A DNA stretch of 51,314 nt from positions 1-51,314 of the forward strand of contig CAZPMC010000013.1 of NCBI GenBank assembly GCA_964587755.1. The letters run 5' to 3'. Each line of letters starts with the position of its first letter. Positions within the stretch are counted from its first letter, which is position 1. The translations under genes and the position numbers were made by a program. The notes under the pieces are model-generated. The model saw nothing but the letters and a program-made list of their open reading frames with translations, made no database searches and was not told where the DNA came from. This document shows positions 49,169 through 51,314 of the stretch, piece after piece. This DNA is from CAZPMC01 sp964587755. Its GTDB lineage: Bacteria; Bacillota; Clostridia; Acetivibrionales; DTU013.

Positions 49169-50563
49169 ATGAACGAAAAGCTTGAAAGGTTTAAAATTGA
49201 TATTTTGGGGAAAAGAGTTGCCGTACTTGGGATTGGTATTAGCAATACACCTCTTATTAAATATTTGGCAAAGCTGGGAGTAGCGGTTACAGCATTTGAT
49301 CAGGCAGATAGATCATCCTTGAGCTCGACCTTAGAAAGTCTTAAAGGTCTTAATGTGGAGTATTGTTTGGGTGAAAACTATCTGGACAGGTTAATAGGGT
49401 TCGATATAATCTTTAAGACTCCGAAGGTCCGGTTTGATATACCGCAGCTTCTTAAGGAGGCAGAGGCAGGAGCATTAATTACTTCTGAGATGGAAGTATT
49501 CTGCAATCTTTGTCCTGCAAGAATATTTGCTGTCACAGGCAGTGACGGTAAAACAACTACTACGACATTGATTTATGAAATTCTAAAAAACCACGGGTAC
49601 AAATGCTGGCTGGGAGGGAATATAGGTACCCCGCTTTTGGACAGGATAGATGAAATAGAAGAGAATGACATGGTGGTACTTGAATTGAGCAGCTTTCAGC
49701 TTCATACTATGCGAAACAGGATTAATACTGCAGTTGTGACAAACCTCTCGCCAAACCACCTGGATGTTCACAAATCAATGCAAGAATATTCTGATGCAAA
49801 AAAGAACATTTTTTTGTACCAAAATAAAAACGATACTGCTGTACTAAACTATGACAATGCAATAACAAAGGGCTTTGCCTCCGAAGTGCCAGGCAGGGTA
49901 CTTTTATTCAGCAGAACAAATGCTATTGATAACGGAATGATGGTTTCAGACGGTAAAATTATTTATAGAACATCAGGGAAAAAGCTTGGGATAATGGATG
50001 TGGATGAAATACTTCTGCCCGGTATTCACAATGTGGAGAACTATCTTGCTGCAGCCTGCGCAACTATCGATTTTGTGACCCCTGAGGATATAAGTGAGGT
50101 TGCAAGAAGATTTGCAGGAGTTGAGCATAGAAATGAGTTTGTAAGAGAAGTCAACGGCAGGAAATTCTACAATGATTCAATTGGTTCAAGCCCTTCCAGG
50201 ACTATTGCCAGTATAAACTCATTCGAAAAAAGGGTCATTTTAATTACAGGCGGGTACGACAAGAATATTCCGTACGATTCGCTGGGTGAGGCTATAATCG
50301 AAAGGGCAAAAAGTGTTGTCCTTATGGGGCAAACGGCCCCAAAGATTGAGCAGGCCATAAACAATGCTAAGTCAAAACGCAGTGAGACAGTACATGTACC
50401 ACTGTTTCATGCGGAAAATATGGATGAGGCGATAAAATATGCCTATAACTGCTCAGAGGAAAATGACATTATAATTTTATCGCCTGCTAGCGCCAGCTTT
50501 GATATGTTTAAAAATTTCGAAGAGCGTGGGAATGCTTTTAAAACTGCTGTAAATAAATTATGA
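49169..50563 (+). CDS. murD: UDP-N-acetylmuramoyl-L-alanine:D-glutamate ligase
   Basis: A 464-residue Mur ligase adding D-Glu to the peptidoglycan precursor. The N-terminal UDP-binding domain has RVAVLGIGISNTPLIKYLAK. The ATP loop TGSDGKTTTTTLIYEIL lies near residues 123-139. LSSFQLHTM, TNLSPNHLDVHKSMQEY and GVEHRNEFVREVNGRKFYNDS are the other family blocks. GGAGGCGGGC precedes the ATG. It stands alone here, away from a dcw cluster, as in some clostridia with a second murD copy. Confidence 0.94.
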   Translation: MNEKLERFKIDILGKRVAVLGIGISNTPLIKYLAKLGVAVTAFDQADRSSLSSTLESLKGLNVEYCLGENYLDRLIGFDIIFKTPKVRFDIPQLLKEAEAGALITSEMEVFCNLCPARIFAVTGSDGKTTTTTLIYEILKNHGYKCWLGGNIGTPLLDRIDEIEENDMVVLELSSFQLHTMRNRINTAVVTNLSPNHLDVHKSMQEYSDAKKNIFLYQNKNDTAVLNYDNAITKGFASEVPGRVLLFSRTNAIDNGMMVSDGKIIYRTSGKKLGIMDVDEILLPGIHNVENYLAAACATIDFVTPEDISEVARRFAGVEHRNEFVREVNGRKFYNDSIGSSPSRTIASINSFEKRVILITGGYDKNIPYDSLGEAIIERAKSVVLMGQTAPKIEQAINNAKSKRSETVHVPLFHAENMDEAIKYAYNCSEENDIIILSPASASFDMFKNFEERGNAFKTAVNKL

Positions 50564-50615
50564 AACTTTTTCAATCCATTGTGTAAAGCTTATAATAAAT
50601 TGGTCGATAAATGCT

Positions 50616-50918
50616 TTAATTTTCACCATAGGGTCGTGAACCAACATCAAGAGCATTTTTGAGTACTGCCGGGATTGAGCGGTTGTGTTCTGGGGTTATA
50701 AACAACATACCAGTCAGAGCCTTTATTTCGTATCGGAATGGCTGGTATTCCTTTGGGTTCTCTTCGTCATAATCCTGGTTATAGATAGGAAGATTACTAA
50801 TGTCTATTACCTTAAAATCATAGCCCTTAGGTGCATTTGCTTTCATATAATTAGCAATGCTCATGGAAAAGGAGTTTTTGCGCAAACTTCCTATGATTAT
50901 TCCTACTGTTTTATTCAT
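50616..50918 (-). pseudogene. NADPH-dependent FMN reductase, truncated
   Basis: The minus strand encodes the first 100 residues of an FMN_red-family flavodoxin-like reductase. It has VGIIIGSLRKNSFSMSIANY (flavin phosphate loop), IDISNLPIYNQDYDEENP, and FITPEHNRSIPAVLKNALDVGSRPYGEN, then a stop. Family members are about 175-185 residues and continue with a W-x-GKP block after this point, which is absent. The start is good (AGGAGGCATCATATTATG). The gene has probably lost its 3' half next to murD, so activity is doubtful. Confidence 0.75.
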
Positions 50919-51042
50919 AATATGATGCCTCCTAAAAATAATTCAATAATGCTTATTATTTGTTTTAAGTTATTGGATTATATACAATTCTTTGAAATAA
51001 TTACCCAAAAACAGACGGTTCAAAGCATGAGAAAGGAAGAGG

Positions 51043-51113
51043 GAAGGAAGAAGGACGGTTTTTTTGTTTTATTCCGCGTAGAAATAAATCAAAAAAACCG
51101 TCCCTCTTCCTTC
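51043..51113. repeat. Long GGACGG...CCGTCC hairpin
   Basis: GAAGGAAGaAGGACGGTTTTTTTG (51043-51066) pairs with CAAAAAAACCGTCCCTCTTCCTTC (51090-51113) with one mismatch, giving a 24-pair stem over a 23-base loop. It lies 14 bases from the tRNA-Tyr 3' end. It may end that tRNA transcript, but the T run lies inside the stem. It belongs to the ACGG/CCGT hairpin group. Confidence 0.8.
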
Positions 51114-51127
51114 GTCCAATTTTACTT

Positions 51128-51212
51128 TGGTGGAGGGAGATGGATTTGAACCATCGAAGTCACTGACAACAGATTTACAGTCTGCCCCCTTTGGCCACTC
51201 GGGAACCCCTCC
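51128..51212 (-). tRNA. tRNA-Tyr (anticodon GTA)
   Basis: The acceptor GGAGGGG pairs with TCCCTCC, then A and encoded CCA. The anticodon loop CTGTAAA gives anticodon GTA and a long variable arm is present (class II, as in bacterial tRNA-Tyr). It is 48 bases downstream of the next tRNA on the same strand. Confidence 0.95.
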
Positions 51213-51260
51213 ATGTAAAACCAGTATATAATGTAAGCGATTTTGTTTTGTAAAACTCTT

Positions 51261-51314
51261 TGGTGGGCCTTCAGGGACTCGAACCCCGGACCAACCGGTT
51301 ATGAGCCGGTTGCT
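51261..51314 (-). tRNA. tRNA with CAT anticodon (Met or Ile2), partial
   Basis: The 3' part only: anticodon stem ACCGG/CCGGT with loop CTCATAA, T-arm GTTCGAGT, discriminator A and encoded CCA (51261-51263). The 5' half is beyond the right edge. CAT can be elongator or initiator Met, or lysidine-modified Ile2. The acceptor end GGCCCA-CCA would suit Ile2, but this cannot be settled from half a tRNA. Confidence 0.85.

Noticed and set aside
50685..51149. Plus-strand ORF of 154 codons
   Set aside because: It is antisense to the FMN reductase fragment and runs through a long hairpin into the tRNA-Tyr region.
1..51314. CRISPR array, prophage or toxin-antitoxin system
   Set aside because: No regularly spaced direct repeats, phage structural genes or recognisable toxin-antitoxin pair were seen; xerD is the housekeeping recombinase.

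Overview
The window is AT-rich DNA from an anaerobic, endospore-forming member of the Clostridia (Firmicutes). Evidence for this: cotJABC, dpaAB, a gerABC-type germination operon, yteA, spoIIM and ytfJ; an IspH-ribosomal protein S1 fusion; strong AGGAGG ribosome-binding sites; frequent TTG/GTG starts. The arrangement would fit a cellulolytic clostridium of the Acetivibrio/Ruminiclostridium type, but that placement is inference. A 10-N assembly gap (3874-3883) lies inside the 5' end of pnp. The left edge looks like the end of an ISL3-type insertion sequence.

Layout. 1-2.6 kb: IS end, DUF5665 protein and yteA, then the spore-coat operon cotJA-cotJB-cotJC on the minus strand. 2.7-10.4 kb: an ECF S component, rpsO and pnp (each behind a structured leader), an M16 peptidase, dipicolinate synthase dpaAB behind a sigma-K-like promoter, a cysteine desulfurase and a small membrane protein. 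10.4-12.2 kb: tRNA-Pro, a membrane-anchored thermonuclease, and a short gene graveyard (an SLH fragment abutting a LuxR-HTH fragment). 12.2-17.7 kb: a gerA-gerB-gerC germination operon whose gerA is frameshifted at a T run, with a 58-codon membrane ORF and a lipoprotein gene lacking a normal start codon. 17.9-30.8 kb: mostly housekeeping (ridA, GNAT, tRNA-Trp, proC, rnhA, NUDIX, spoIIM, xerD, deoB, D,D-carboxypeptidase, site-2 protease, trpS, scpAB, DUF2953, ytfJ, rluB).

30.8-34.6 kb holds a complete yybP-ykoY (Mn2+) riboswitch with its terminator. Downstream are four genes for a biotin-dependent carboxyltransferase: 12S/alpha-type subunit, small epsilon-like subunit, biotin carrier, and metal-binding 5S-type subunit. 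The operon also has its own promoter after the riboswitch terminator. A ~97-nt inverted repeat follows, then an unrecognised minus-strand gene with a possible RNase H-like N-terminus and a zinc-binding tail. 35.6-42.5 kb: an RpiR-type regulator with a BaiN-type flavoprotein, then the operon hutP-aroH-cmk-plsC-ispH/rpsA. 42.6-44.6 kb: cheR and a Y-family polymerase. 44.8-48.9 kb is accessory: a 12-TM membrane-bound LuxR regulator, a small ORF, a lipoprotein with an HExxH metallopeptidase signature, and a zinc-ribbon protein. 48.9-51.3 kb: tRNA-Leu, murD, a truncated FMN reductase, tRNA-Tyr and the edge of a CAT-anticodon tRNA.

Most of the window is conserved chromosomal backbone. The best leads are the Mn riboswitch beside the carboxyltransferase operon, the long hairpin leader of pnp, a family of ACGG/CCGT intergenic hairpins, the regulator/metallopeptidase cassette, and the unknown gene at 34.8-35.4 kb. 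No CRISPR array, prophage or complete defence island was seen.
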